From positions 352,594,425 through 352,658,424 of the forward strand of contig OV050030.1 of NCBI GenBank assembly GCA_920105625.2: DNA of 64,000 nucleotides. Direction: 5' to 3'. The DNA comes from Clusia tigrina (taxonomy: Eukaryota; Arthropoda; Insecta; Diptera; Clusiidae). Shown piece by piece: positions 10,303 through 21,274 of this stretch; position 1 is the first letter of the stretch, and every line of letters starts with the position of its first letter. The notes beneath the pieces were generated by a model. The model searched no databases, was not told where the DNA came from, and saw nothing but the letters and a program-made list of their open reading frames with translations. The position numbers and the translations under genes were made by a program.

Positions 10303-10900
10303 TTTCGCCGAAAAGTTTCAATTGAATTTTCTCATTAAGATTGTTGACTGTATCATTTTTTTGTGCCTAAATTGCAAGTTCGCACAGCCATTCAGGATTT
10401 TTGTAGTTTGGGAATACCTTGTCGTCAACGGCTTGAATACTAATTACCGTTTGACTGAAGTTCGGTGGGAACGAAATCTCATTCCCAATTGTTTCTTGCA
10501 AATCTATCGATCTCAAAAAATTCGGAAAATTCGGAAAATTCGAAAATTAAAAAAACTTAATCTCACTTTTTGTTCTCATTTTTTTATATGTGCGTGGTGT
10601 TGCACGCGCACATTTAGTTTCATATTGGTGTTGTAAGCACTGACTGATATAACTCCAATAACTCAACAGATGGAGCTGTATACGCTTATTTATTTTGACA
10701 GCTGCGTATATTGTGTGTTCTTTCTGATTTTTTTATTCGAACAGTGCGGACACGGTCAATTGACTTTCTGACATTTTTCCAAATTTTAATTGATTTCTCG
10801 AGTTGTTCGGGCCATTGTGCATTCGTCCCAAATGATAATTTTGCACGTTTTAAGGATTGTGCCCATTTTCAATAAAATCGCTTAATTAATTCAGAAAATA
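10303..10900 (-). pseudogene. Decayed helicase fragment of a second Helitron lineage (block 1)
   Basis: Minus-strand translation in pieces gives clear Pif1-type Helitron helicase segments in the right order: KMGTILKTCKIIIWDECTMA (Walker B, WDEC at 10819-10830), then EISFPPNFSQ...DDKVFPNYKNPEWL, then LNEKIQLKLFGEI running up to the neighbouring Helitron's 5' end. The intact gene has matching segments GMAKVLQQAAIILWDECPMA, GFITLPNNF, HVFPNIVQNYKNHDWL and INFQIQQKLPG. Many residues differ, there are in-frame stops (for example between CELAI and AQKN), and the segment from 10550 to 10790 is unrecognisable. This is an older related element, not a copy of the neighbouring gene. A 9-bp minisatellite lies inside it. 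Confidence 0.75.
10515..10548. repeat. 9-bp minisatellite (ttcggaaaa)
   Basis: About three and a half imperfect copies of ttcggaaaa within the decayed helicase fragment, also at the matching places beside copies 2 and 3. Probably slippage in non-functional sequence. Confidence 0.6.
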
Positions 10901-11077
10901 TAGAATAAGGTAGCTTCTACCACTTTTGCCCTATTTAACGTCAAAAATTTTGATATTTTTAAGAAATGTGTATCCTATGTCATCGGTTAGATAATTCTGA
11001 AGACGTTGTAAAAACTTAATCAAAATCCCGCCTTTTTCCAATCCATACGTTGCAAACATACATACATTTTTATATAG
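10901..11077. repeat. Highly diverged satellite-type monomer (block 1)
   Basis: 177 bp with the same order of landmarks as modules A and B: 'tagaataaggtag', 'tatcctatgt', 'ttctgaaga', 'aatcaaaatc', a degraded 'gcc.tttttccaa', 'atacgttgcaaacatac' and 'tttttatataga'. It is far more diverged from A and B than any array unit is. It has no module C. Homogenised satellite starts directly after it at 11078. Likely an ancestral or isolated monomer, outside the homogenising exchange. Confidence 0.75.
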
Positions 11078-11295
11078 AATTAGGTAGGGGGAGTTTTTAT
11101 CCCTTTTGTCAATTTTACCCCCTAAATGTGGAACAATCCAAACAATGTATAGCCTATGTTATCCGAGGGGTTTTTCTGAAGACTCTCTGAAAATTTCATC
11201 AAAATCGGTCCAGCCGTTTTCGAGTGCATGCATTGCTTACATGCATACATACATACATAGGGAGGGAAAGTTTTTATCCCATTTGCCAATTTCAC
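11078..11295 (-). repeat. Residual partial satellite unit between Helitron copies 1 and 2
   Basis: 218 bp: all of module A and the start of module B, identical in type to the arrays, cut at 'caatttcac' where Helitron copy 2 sequence begins. It is all that separates block 1 from block 2. Confidence 0.9.
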
Positions 11296-11322
11296 AACAT
11301 TGAATCAAATTCATTGGTTTTT

Positions 11323-11332
11323 TTTATTTATT
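11323..11332 (-). promoter_or_regulatory. Polyadenylation signals for Rep-helicase copy 2
   Basis: Overlapping AATAAA hexamers on the minus strand about 30 nt past the stop codon. They survive the 3' truncation, which falls about 27 nt further on. Confidence 0.45.
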
Positions 11333-11363
11333 TTTTATTTGTAAATAATGAAAAAAAAGTAAA

Positions 11364-14300
11364 TCAATTCAATACGATAGTGTATACAATATTTTTTGTT
11401 TGATTGTGTGGTGCATGAATAAATAAATTTGGTGGTGCTCCCACTCTGGAACATGCGACGTATAATTGTTCGTGAGAAAAGCACGGTTCCTCCAAATTCA
11501 CACCACATACATGAAGCGTTTGTCCTTGAGCTTTATTAACGGTTATAGCAAAGGATAAACGCACGGGAAATTGAAGACGTTTGAATTGAAATGGCATGTC
11601 TGTTGGTATTAATGGGATCCTTGGTATCAGTACAACTTCTCCTTTTGCTTTCCCAGTTAGAATTGTTGCTTCGATCAAATTGGGCATTAATTTTTTCACG
11701 GAAAGTCTCGTTCCATTGCAGAGTTTTGGTGAATTGAGATTTCGAAGAAGTATGATCGATGAACCAATTTTCAAATTCAAAATATGCGGTGGCATACCGT
11801 GTGGTTCCAAAGAATTCAAAAATTCAACCGGATAATTTACTGCGTCTTCTTCATTCGTAGCAGTATCAATGGATTTGTATGATACCAAGTCACCTGGCAA
11901 TTTCTGTTGAATTTGAAAATTTATTTCATTAACATTTGCATTTTTTGGTGCTAAAATTGCGCGTTCTCTTAGCCAATCATGATTTTTATAGTTTTGAACA
12001 ATGTTTGGAAAAACGTGATCAATTAGTTCTTCTTTTGATAGCATACTTGTGCAAAAGTTGTTCGGTAACGTGATAAACCCATTTAAATCACTTGCAATTT
12101 TGCCATCGCCAATCTGCAGCAGTTGCTTCGAAAACTCACGTGCTGATGGATCATTTTGAAGACGCACACGCATATTTATGTTAAGCGCTAACTTCTGTAT
12201 ATTTGCCCAAAGAAACGAACTTTTCAAACATGCATTAATTTCATCAGCTGGAGTCGATCTGGGAATGACGGGCAACGTTTGTCGAAAATCACCAGATAGC
12301 AATATTAATGCACCTCCGAACAACTGTTGATTTCCACGTAGATCCTGTAATGTTCGATTCAATGCTTCCAAAGATTTTTTATGGGCCATCGGACATTCAT
12401 CCCATAAAATGATTGCTGCTTGTTGCAAAACTTTGGCCATTCCAGAATTTCTTGAAATATTACACGTTGGAATCTCCACCGATTGCATGTTTAATTGCAG
12501 TTTTAAAGCGGAATGTGCAGTTCGGCCACCATCCAATAATGTAGCTGCAATACCAGAAGAAGCAAGTGCCAATGCGATTTTTCGTTCGGATCTAATTGTA
12601 GCTAAGATAATTGAAATGAGAAATGTTTTCCCAGTGCCACCAGGAGCGTCCAAAAAATATAATCCACCAGTGTTGTTAATGACAGCTTGCATGATTCTAT
12701 CGTATGCATTCCTTTGCTGAACATTCAATTGTGGAATGTTTGTTTGCACAAATGCACGCAATTCATCGCATTCGAATTGCTGTTCGCGTTGCAGTTCTTG
12801 CTCAAATAAATCATGGATTGGAAGATTAGGTGCGATCATGCCTAATTGTCCTAATGCTTTATTTGCAATCATAAGGCAAATATCTTCAATCAATATCAAG
12901 GCCTCATTATACATTTCTAATGTATGTACCAATTCGGGATCCATCGAACGATGTTGAAGTCGAATCAAAATGTCTTCAGCCATGAAATCTTTATATTTAT
13001 TCCACAATTCAAGTGGGTTTGATGGATAGCATGTTGATATTATTATTGCGAATAACATACGTATTTGATTTGGGTGAGCTGAAACTGATGCATCGTGAAG
13101 CGTAGCATCCCAATGCGTATCATCTTCAAGCAAACGCAACCGTTGGCATGCATCACGATATGTTACACACAATTCACCGTCGACAGTTCTTAAATTCTGG
13201 AATGACTGTGGCCCACGTACGTTCACCAACAACAATCGCAAATAAAAACATTCAACATTGTTTGGACTAACTGTATAAGTGCGGCCTAAAGCATCCGTTG
13301 AAAAAACACCTCGGTAGCCATCAACAGGAGTACCTTTTTTGCGGCGTTGAAATTTTTTTGTTGATGCGTTCCAAGTATAATATCGTGGTGCTTCCGAATA
13401 TAAGAGTGTTCTTGCAAATTCATCCGTTTCACATAACTTGAAAAAAGCTGTCAGTGTAGTTGCTGGAGGCTGTAATGCACTTTGTGCGGCATTTGCATCA
13501 GTAAAATAAACACGTTGCCCATTTTCAAGATGAACTGCTAAATGTATAACAACAGGGTGTCTGTCATGTATTGGGAACGATAAAATTCGCCAAATAGCTT
13601 CGTTAGTACTAATATATCTTCCCATTTGGTACTGCAAAATTTCATCATTTCTATTTTCAGCAGTCACTCCGAAAATAGCCATATCGCTACCTTTATTAAC
13701 ATACTTGCAAATGTATTTTATTGATTTGACTGAATTGCAGTATTCGACATTTATGTGAGCATTGAAAATTTTTGACAACAATGGTGAATACGGCACTATC
13801 CAACGATTATCAACTTCAAAGTCTTGGTTCCGGATTTTAATAGTAGTTTTACCATTATCTTGAGCTGATCGTCGACGATACTGTGGATATCCATCATCAC
13901 CGTGTATTGTTTCTGCAATCAATTGTCTTGGAAAACGCTTTGAACATTTGCCGTCGATCATACATGGTGAATTTGGATTGATTTCACCGCAGGGACCGTG
14001 TATCATATTTTTCGTGACAACTGCAAATAATTGTGGATCGATGGTTTGATCTGGAATTTCGGCCGATATAACACTATCAATCATAACTGGTGTTATTTTC
14101 TGTACCAACCATATCAAAATGTGAGCGTGCGGCAAGCCTCTTTTTTTCCATTCAATTGTATACATATAGCAGCGCACTTCTCCAAATACACGGAGCTTGA
14201 CAATCAGATCTATCAACTTTTTTAATTTTTGGTGGAATATGCGAGCGGTTACATCGTGTCGATCTGTTGGGACCTGACCATCAAATAAGCAATCCTTCAC

Positions 14301-15922
14301 ATCAGCTCATTTTGGGTTGCAAGTAAATGTGATGAACAAATCTGGACGGCCGTAATGACGAACATATGACATGGCATCTTGTGTATACTCGTGCATATGA
14401 CGTGGGCTACCGGTATATGACGATGGTAATATCGTCAAGCGTCCAATGTCTTTCACATTCACATCATTCAATAGTGCATCACGTAAATGTATATACTCTT
14501 CAGATCTCAATCGGGCTTGATTATGACGGATGAAATGCAATCGTTCGCTCTCGATTTTAACATACATGTCCACAATGTATTGATGAAAAAGTTTATTGCA
14601 TCGCAAAATGTAATTGTCCTCTTGATCACGAATCATCAATCGATACGAATAAAAATTCATCGCACTAACTTTTTTCGTTGTTTGTTGGCCTGCTAATATT
14701 AAAAATTATTCTTTTAGTTATTTTAACGCAAAGATTACTCACAAAAGTAATCAAAAATCATTATTTTTTTACCAGTCATTGGATTTATCAATGGTATATT
14801 TATATGATAACCATCATCTCCTCTCCAGAACAAAATCGGGTATTGCAATGCGTCATAACAACGATGGAGTTCAGAAATACGATTTAGTTGCTCATTCCTA
14901 CGGTGCAAAACAATATCTCTTGGCCGAAATTGTTCACCAACTATTACGATTGCCACTTCATCGATTGTTGGTGCGTTAAATCGCCTGGAATGTTGCCCGA
15001 GTGGTGTTCTGTCGGCACGTATTATGATTTTATGATCATCGGTGGGCATCTGATCCAGTGCAATCTTGAATAATTTAACCAATTCATTGTGCTGATGTAA
15101 AAATCTTTGCAGCTCTCTCAAGATTTCTCTTCTTGTATTTGAAGCAATTGTACAGCGCTGATTCAGTTCGCTGTTCTCATTACCAATGAAATATATTTGC
15201 AAAAACTGATGGTCAGCATCTGGGAATGGCAACAATGACCCAGCTCTATGGTATATCTGTCCTTGAATCTGTAATGTTTTTGAAATAGATTTAGATGACG
15301 AATCCGAATTTTTGAAGACAGCAAATACAGAGACAGCACATAAATCAAATTTGATATCATTTATTCCATGCGAAGTAATTACCTTAAACGTCGGCATAAA
15401 TCCATCTCTTATAATATTTGTAGCTCCAAAAGATGTCATTTGGAAGCATGAATTGTACTTTTGAATATTTGTTAAGAAATGCTTTGACGCTGCTGAATTG
15501 CCATAAATTAATGAGTGTAAAGGATCTGGTGGAGGTACTAACACAGGCAATTTAACTTTCCCACCAGCACAGCACATGCCAGGCGTTTCGTTCATAAATT
15601 TGAATGCTTTACAATGCACACATTGTTTATTCATTTGTCCAATATAAGAATACATACTGTAATCAATTGTGCTATCATAATTATAAGCCGCCAATTCCAT
15701 TTGTCGTATGATTTGAATTGAGGGACGCGTACGTCGATTTATCGACCTTTCACTGTCAACCGTGTTTGCACTATCAACCGATTGGTTTATACGTCTACGT
15801 CGTTCCCTCTGTGATGCATTTTGTTGAATACGATCTTGTTCACTTTGTGATCTTCGATTGGTTGAAACAACTCTCGAATGACGCGTACGTCTACCAATAT
15901 TTGAGCGACTTGGACGTGGCAT
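11364..15922 (-). pseudogene. Helitron Rep-helicase copy 2, one nonsense codon
   Basis: Same two-exon structure as copy 1: exon 1 is 15922-14743, exon 2 is 14689-11364, with a 53-bp intron. A TGG-to-TGA change at 14307-14309 replaces W521 (context CNPKW), before the HUH motif, so a full product would need read-through or reinitiation. Everything else is open: HAH, YICKY, Walker A, Walker B, motifs V and VI are all present. Distinctive substitutions include KKRGLPHAH for QKRGLPHAH, ITPVMID for ITPDMID, MLSKEE for MPSKEE, and SHEQLYV for SHGQLYV next to helicase motif VI. The long open stretch downstream of the stop (11364-14300) is the rest of the same gene. Low divergence from copy 1 implies a recent inactivation. 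Confidence 0.88.
14690..14742 (-). other. 53-bp intron in Rep-helicase copy 2, NAGNAG acceptor
   Basis: Donor GTGAGTAATC. The acceptor reads TATTAGCAG where copies 1 and 3 read TATTTGCAG, creating two AGs three bases apart. Use of the first would add one codon without shifting frame. Confidence 0.75.
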
Positions 15923-16429
15923 TTCGAATTTGTTCTATGTACGAAAAGAGAAATCATTTAAATTAATTTCAAGAGTTAAAAAAACTATATCCAAATGTAT
16001 AATAAGTATGTGTTTGTGGTCATATATTCGCATTATTTGGTTGTTTTATGTATAAAAAAATTAAGAACTGAGGAAAAAGAACTATACAAAGTGACACTAA
16101 CAAGTATATAAATGGCCTGAAACCCGATAGCAATTCAACCAGAAAATCCAAATGGAAAGCGTATATACACTACTGTCTGTTTGTATTTAAATGGTCAAAC
16201 AAAAACAAATAAATTGTTTGATGATGTATGGCTGAAAATATGAAAAACAAAAAAAAAATCAAATGCGACTCTTACCGATTACGTCTGTCCACAATTCGAG
16301 TTCGATGGAAAAGAACCTTAAAATGATCACTCACTGGTAGGTGTCAATGTATATGCGTGTATGCTCTACAACGTGCATTTATCATGTATTTCACTTGCAC
16401 CAATTTTTTATATATATAGAAGATATAGA
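15923..16429 (-). other. 5' noncoding leader and terminus of Helitron copy 2
   Basis: Nearly identical to the copy 1 leader, with a few extra bases in the polypyrimidine tract after the candidate leader splice donor and 'aataagtatgtg' instead of 'aataagtacatatgtg'. The terminus repeats TCTATATCTTC then TATATATATAAAAAA. No gene seen. Confidence 0.5.
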
Positions 16430-17025
16430 TTTCGCCGAAAAGTTTCAATTGAATTTTCTCATTAAGATTGTTGACTTTATCATTTTTTTGTGCCTAAATT
16501 GCAAGTTCGCACAGCCATTCAGGATTTTTGTAGTTTGGGAATACCTTGTCGTCAACGGCTTGAATACTAATTACCGTTTGACTGAAGTTCGGTGGGAACG
16601 AAATCTCATTCCCAATTGTTTCTTGCAAATCTATCGATCTCAAAAAATTCGGAAAATTCGGAAAATTCGAAAATTAAAAAAACTTAATCTCACTTTTTGT
16701 TCTCATTTTTTTTATATGTGCGTGGTGTTGCACGCGCACATTTAGTTTCATATTGGTGTTGTAAGCACTGACTGATACTCCAATAACTCAACAGATGGAG
16801 CTGTAGACGCTTATTTATTTTGACAGCTGCGTATATTGTGTGTTCTTTCTGATTTTTTTATTCGAACAGTGCGGACACGGTCAATTGACTTTCTGACATT
16901 TTTCCAAATTTTAATTGATTTCTCGAGTTGTTCGGGCCATTGTGCATTCGTCCCAAATGATAATTTTGCACGTTTTAAGGATTGTGCCCATTTTCAATAA
17001 AATCGCTTAATTAATTCAGAAAATA
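16430..17025 (-). pseudogene. Decayed second-lineage helicase fragment (block 2)
   Basis: Near-identical copy of the block 1 fragment at 10303-10900, with the same stops and order of motifs (IWDECTMA, then PPNF, VFPNYKNPEWL, IQLKLFGEI). Small differences are shared with block 3 and not block 1: one extra T near 16710, 'gatactcc' for 'gatataactcc', and 'gctgtagacgc' for 'gctgtatacgc'. Confidence 0.75.
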
Positions 17026-17202
17026 TAGAATAAGGTAGCTTCTACCACTTTTGCCCTATTTAACGTCAAAAATTTTGATATTTTTAAGAAATGTGTATCC
17101 TATGTCATCGGTTAGATAATTCTGAAGACGTTGTAAAAACTTAATCAAAATCCCGCCTTTTTCCAATCCATACGTTGCAAACATACATACATTTTTATAT
17201 AG
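17026..17202. repeat. Highly diverged satellite-type monomer (block 2)
   Basis: Copy of the 177-bp monomer at 10901-11077. Array II starts immediately after it at 'aattaggtag'. Confidence 0.75.
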
Positions 17203-20200
17203 AATTAGGTAGGGGGAGTTTTTATCCCTTTTGTGAATTTTACCCCCTAAATGTGGAACAATCCAAACAATGTATAGCCTATGTTATCCGAGGGGTTTTT
17301 CTGAAGACTCTCTGAAAATTTCATCAAAATCGGTCCAGCCGTTTTCGAGTGCATGCATTGCTTACATGCATCCATACATACATAGGGAGGGAAAGTTGTT
17401 ATCCCATTTGCCAATTTCACCCCCTACATGTAAAAAATCCAAACAATGTGTAGCGTATGTTACTCGCGAGTTTATTCTGAAAATTGCCTGAAAATTTCAT
17501 CAAAATCGGTTCAGCCGTTTTCGAGTACATACGTTCCATACAAACATACATACATACATGCAAATTTTTATATGGACAAAATCACGTGTTGACATAAAAG
17601 GTCATAACTCACGAACGCGTCGACCGATTTCGTGCAAACTTATCTATAAACCATCTACACGACCATACGAACAAACCACAAAAAGTTTCATTGAATTCGG
17701 TTTGACGGTTCATGAGTAATAAAGTCACAACGCACTTGCACCAATTTTTTATATATATAGATAGAAGATAGATTAGGTAGGGGGAGTTTTTATCCCTTTT
17801 GTCAATTTTACCCCCTAAATGTGGAACAATCCAAACAATGTATAGCCTATGTTATCCGAGGGGTTTTTCTGAAGACTCTCTGAAAATTTCATCAAAATCG
17901 GTCCAGCCGTTTTCGAGTGCATGCATTGCTTACATGCATACATACATACATAGGGAGGGAAAGTTTTTATCCCATTTGCCAATTTCACCCCCTACATGTA
18001 AAAAATCCAAACAATGTGTAGCGTATGTTACTCGCGAGTTTATTCTGAAAATTGCCTGAAAATTTCATCAAAATCGGTTCAGCCGTTTTCGAGTACATAC
18101 GTTGCATACAAACATACATACATACATGCAAACTTTTATATGGACAAAATCACGTGTTGACATAAAAGGTCATAACTCACGAACGCGGCGACCGATTTCG
18201 TGCAAACTTATCTATAAACCATCTACACGACCATACGAACAAACCACAAAAAGTTTCATTGAATTCGGTTTGACGGTTCATGAGTAATAAAGTCACAACG
18301 CACTTGCACCAATTTTTTATATATATAGATAGAAGATAGATTAGGTAGGGGGAGTTTTTATCCCTTTTGTGAATTTTACCCCCTAAATGTGGAACAATCC
18401 AAACAATGTATAGCCTATGTTATCCGAGGGGTTTTTCTGAAGACTCTCTGAAAATTTCATCAAAATCGGTCCAGCCGTTTTCGAGTGCATGCATTGCTTA
18501 CATGCATACATACATACATAGGGAGGGAAAGTTTTTATCCCATTTGCCAATTTCACCCCCTACATGTAAAAAATCCAAACAATGTGTAGCGTATGTTACT
18601 CGCGAGTTTATTCTGAAAATTGCCTGAAAATTTCATCAAAATCGGTTCAGCCGTTTTCGAGTACATACGTTGCATACAAACATACATACATACATGCAAA
18701 TTTTTATATGGACAAAATCACGTGTTGACATAAAAGGTCATAACTCACGAACGCGTCGACCGATTTCGTGCAAACTTATCTATAAACCATCTACACGACC
18801 ATACGAACAAACCACAAAAAGTTTCATTGAATTCGGTTTGACGGTTCATGAGTTATAAAGTCACAACGCACTTGCATCAATTTTTTATACATATATATAG
18901 ATAGAAGATAGATTAGGTAGGGGGAGTTTTTATCCCTTTTGTCAATTTTACCCCCTAAATGTGGAACAATCCAAACAATGTATAGCCTATGTTATCCGAG
19001 GGGTTTTTCTGAAGACTCTCTGAAAATTTCATCAAAATCGGTCCAGCCGTTTTCGAGTGCATGCATTGCTTACATGCATACATACATACATAGGGAGGGA
19101 AAGTTTTTATCCCATTTGCCAATTTCACCCCCTACATGTAAAAAATCCAAACAATGTGTAGCGTATGTTACTCGCGAGTTTATTCTGAAAATTGCCTGAA
19201 AATTTCATCAAAATCGGTTCAGCCGTTTTCGAGTACATACGTTGCATACAAACATACATACTACATACATGCAAACTTTTATATGGACAAAATCACGTGT
19301 TGACATAAAAGGTCATAACTCACGAACGCGTCGACCGATTTCGTGCAAACTTATCTATAAACCATCTACACGACCATACGAACAAACCACAAAAAGTTTC
19401 ATTGAATTCGGTTTGACGGTTCATGAGTTATAAAGTCACAACGCACTTGCACCAATTTTATATATATATAGATAGAAGATAGATTAGGTAGGGGGAGTTT
19501 TTATCCCTTTTGTCAATTTTACCCCCTAAATGTGGAACAATCCAAACAATGTATAGCCTATGTTATCCGAGGGGTTTTTCTGAAGACTCTCTGAAAATTT
19601 CATCAAAATCGGTCCAGCCGTTTTCGAGTGCATGCATTGCTTACATGCATACATACATACATAGGGAGGGAAAGTTTTTATCCCATTTGCCAATTTCACC
19701 CCCTACATGTAAAAAATCCAAACAATGTGTAGCGTATGTTACTCGCGAGTTTATTCTGAAAATTGCCTGAAAATTTCATCAAAATCGGTTCAGCCGTTTT
19801 CGAGTACATACGTTGCATACAAACATACATACTACATACATGCAAACTTTTATATGGACAAAATCACGTGTTGACATAAAAGGTCATAACTCACGAACGC
19901 GTCGACCGATTTCGTGCAAACTTATCTATAAACCATCTACACGACCATACGAACAAACCACAAAAAGTTTCATTGAATTCGGTTTGACGGTTCATGAGTT
20001 ATAAAGTCACAACGCACTTGCACCAATTTTTTATATATATAGATAGATAGATTAGGTAGGGGGAGTTTTTATCCCTTTTGTCAATTTTACCCCCTAAATG
20101 TGGAACAATCCAAACAATGTATAGCCTATGTTATCCGAGGGGTTTTTCTGAAGACTCTCTGAAAATTTCATCAAAATCGGTCCAGCCGTTTTCGAGTGCA

Positions 20201-20872
20201 TGCATTGCTTACATGCATACATACATAAATAGGGAGGGAAAGTTTTTATCCCATTTGCCAATTTCACCCCCTACATGTAAAAAATCTAAACAATGTGTAG
20301 CGTATGTTACTCGCGAGTTTATTCTGAAAATTGCCTGAAAATTTCATCAAAATCGGTTCAGCCGTTTTCGAGTACATACTTTGCATACAAACATACATAC
20401 ATACATGCAAATTTTTATATGGACAAAATCACGTGTTGACATAAAAGGTCATAACTCACGAACGCGTCGACCGATTTCGTGCAAACTTATCTATAAACCA
20501 TCTACACGACCATACGAACAAACCACAAAAAGTTTCATTGAATTCGGTTTGACGGTTCATGAGTTATAAAGTCACAACGCACTTGCACCAATTTTTTATA
20601 TATATAGATAGATAGATTAGGTAGGGGGAGTTTTTATCCCTTTTGTCAATTTTACCCCCTAAATGTGGAACAATCCAAACAATGTATAGCCTATGTTATC
20701 CGAGGGGTTTTTCTGAAGACTCTCTGAAAATTTCATCAAAATCGGTCCAGCCGTTTTCGAGTGCATGCATTGCTTACATGCATACATACATATATAGGGA
20801 GGGAAAGTTTTTATCCCATTTGCCAATTTCACCCCCTACATGTAAAAAATCCAAACAATGTGTAGCGTATGT

Positions 20873-20936
20873 TTTTATCCCATTTGCCAATTTCACTCCC
20901 TACATGTAAAAAATCCAAACAATGTGTAGCGTATGT
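20873..20936. repeat. 64-bp tandem duplication within module B (representative)
   Basis: The segment 'gtttttatcccatttgcc' to 'tgtagcgtat' is present twice in tandem, and the second copy is marked by a C-to-T change (cactccct for cacccccta). Found in six array II units and in three array III units (module A starts 33015, 33647, 34844). The shared diagnostic base shows one origin. Confidence 0.85.
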
Positions 20937-21274
20937 TACTCGCGAGTTTATTCTGAAAATTGCCTGAAAATTTCATCAAAATCGGTTCAGCCGTTTTCGA
21001 GTGCATACGTTGCATACAAACATACATACATACATGCAAACTTTTATATGGACAAAATCACGTGTTGACATAAAAGGTCATAACTCACGAACGCGGCGAC
21101 CGATTTCGTGCAAACTTATCTATAAACCATCTACACGACCATACGAACAAACCACAAAAAGTTTCATTGAATTCGGTTTGACGGTTCATGAGTTATAAAG
21201 TCACAACGCACTTGCACTAATTTTTTATATATATAGATAGAAGATAGATTAGGTAGGGGGAGTTTTTATCCCTT

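Larger units (their letters stand above)
11296..16429 (-). mobile_element. Helitron copy 2, 3'-truncated (~5.13 kb)
   Basis: Colinear with copy 1 at a nearly constant offset (6123 bp through the coding region). The 3' noncoding part corresponding to copy 1 positions 4753-5172 is missing, including both terminus motifs, and satellite module B is joined directly at 11295/11296. The minus-strand end there reads ...CAATGTT with no CTRR, so this is a deletion or recombination junction. The 5' end is preserved. The element cannot terminate at its own end; the next CTAG terminator on the same strand is that of copy 1. Confidence 0.88.

Noticed and set aside
10586..10612. Inverted repeat gtgcgtg...cacgcgcac as another Helitron terminator hairpin
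   Set aside because: The stem is imperfect and no CTRR follows at the expected distance on either strand. It lies within the decayed helicase fragment.
10214..10636. 140-residue plus-strand frame beside each Helitron (also at 16341 and 30990)
   Set aside because: It spans the Helitron 5' terminus and the antisense of the fossil helicase, with a low-complexity KIRKIRK run from the minisatellite. The opposite strand explains it better.
11364..14300. The 978-residue frame in copy 2 as a shorter functional helicase gene
   Set aside because: It only begins with GTG after the nonsense codon at 14307-14309 and is colinear with the intact protein; there is no start context.
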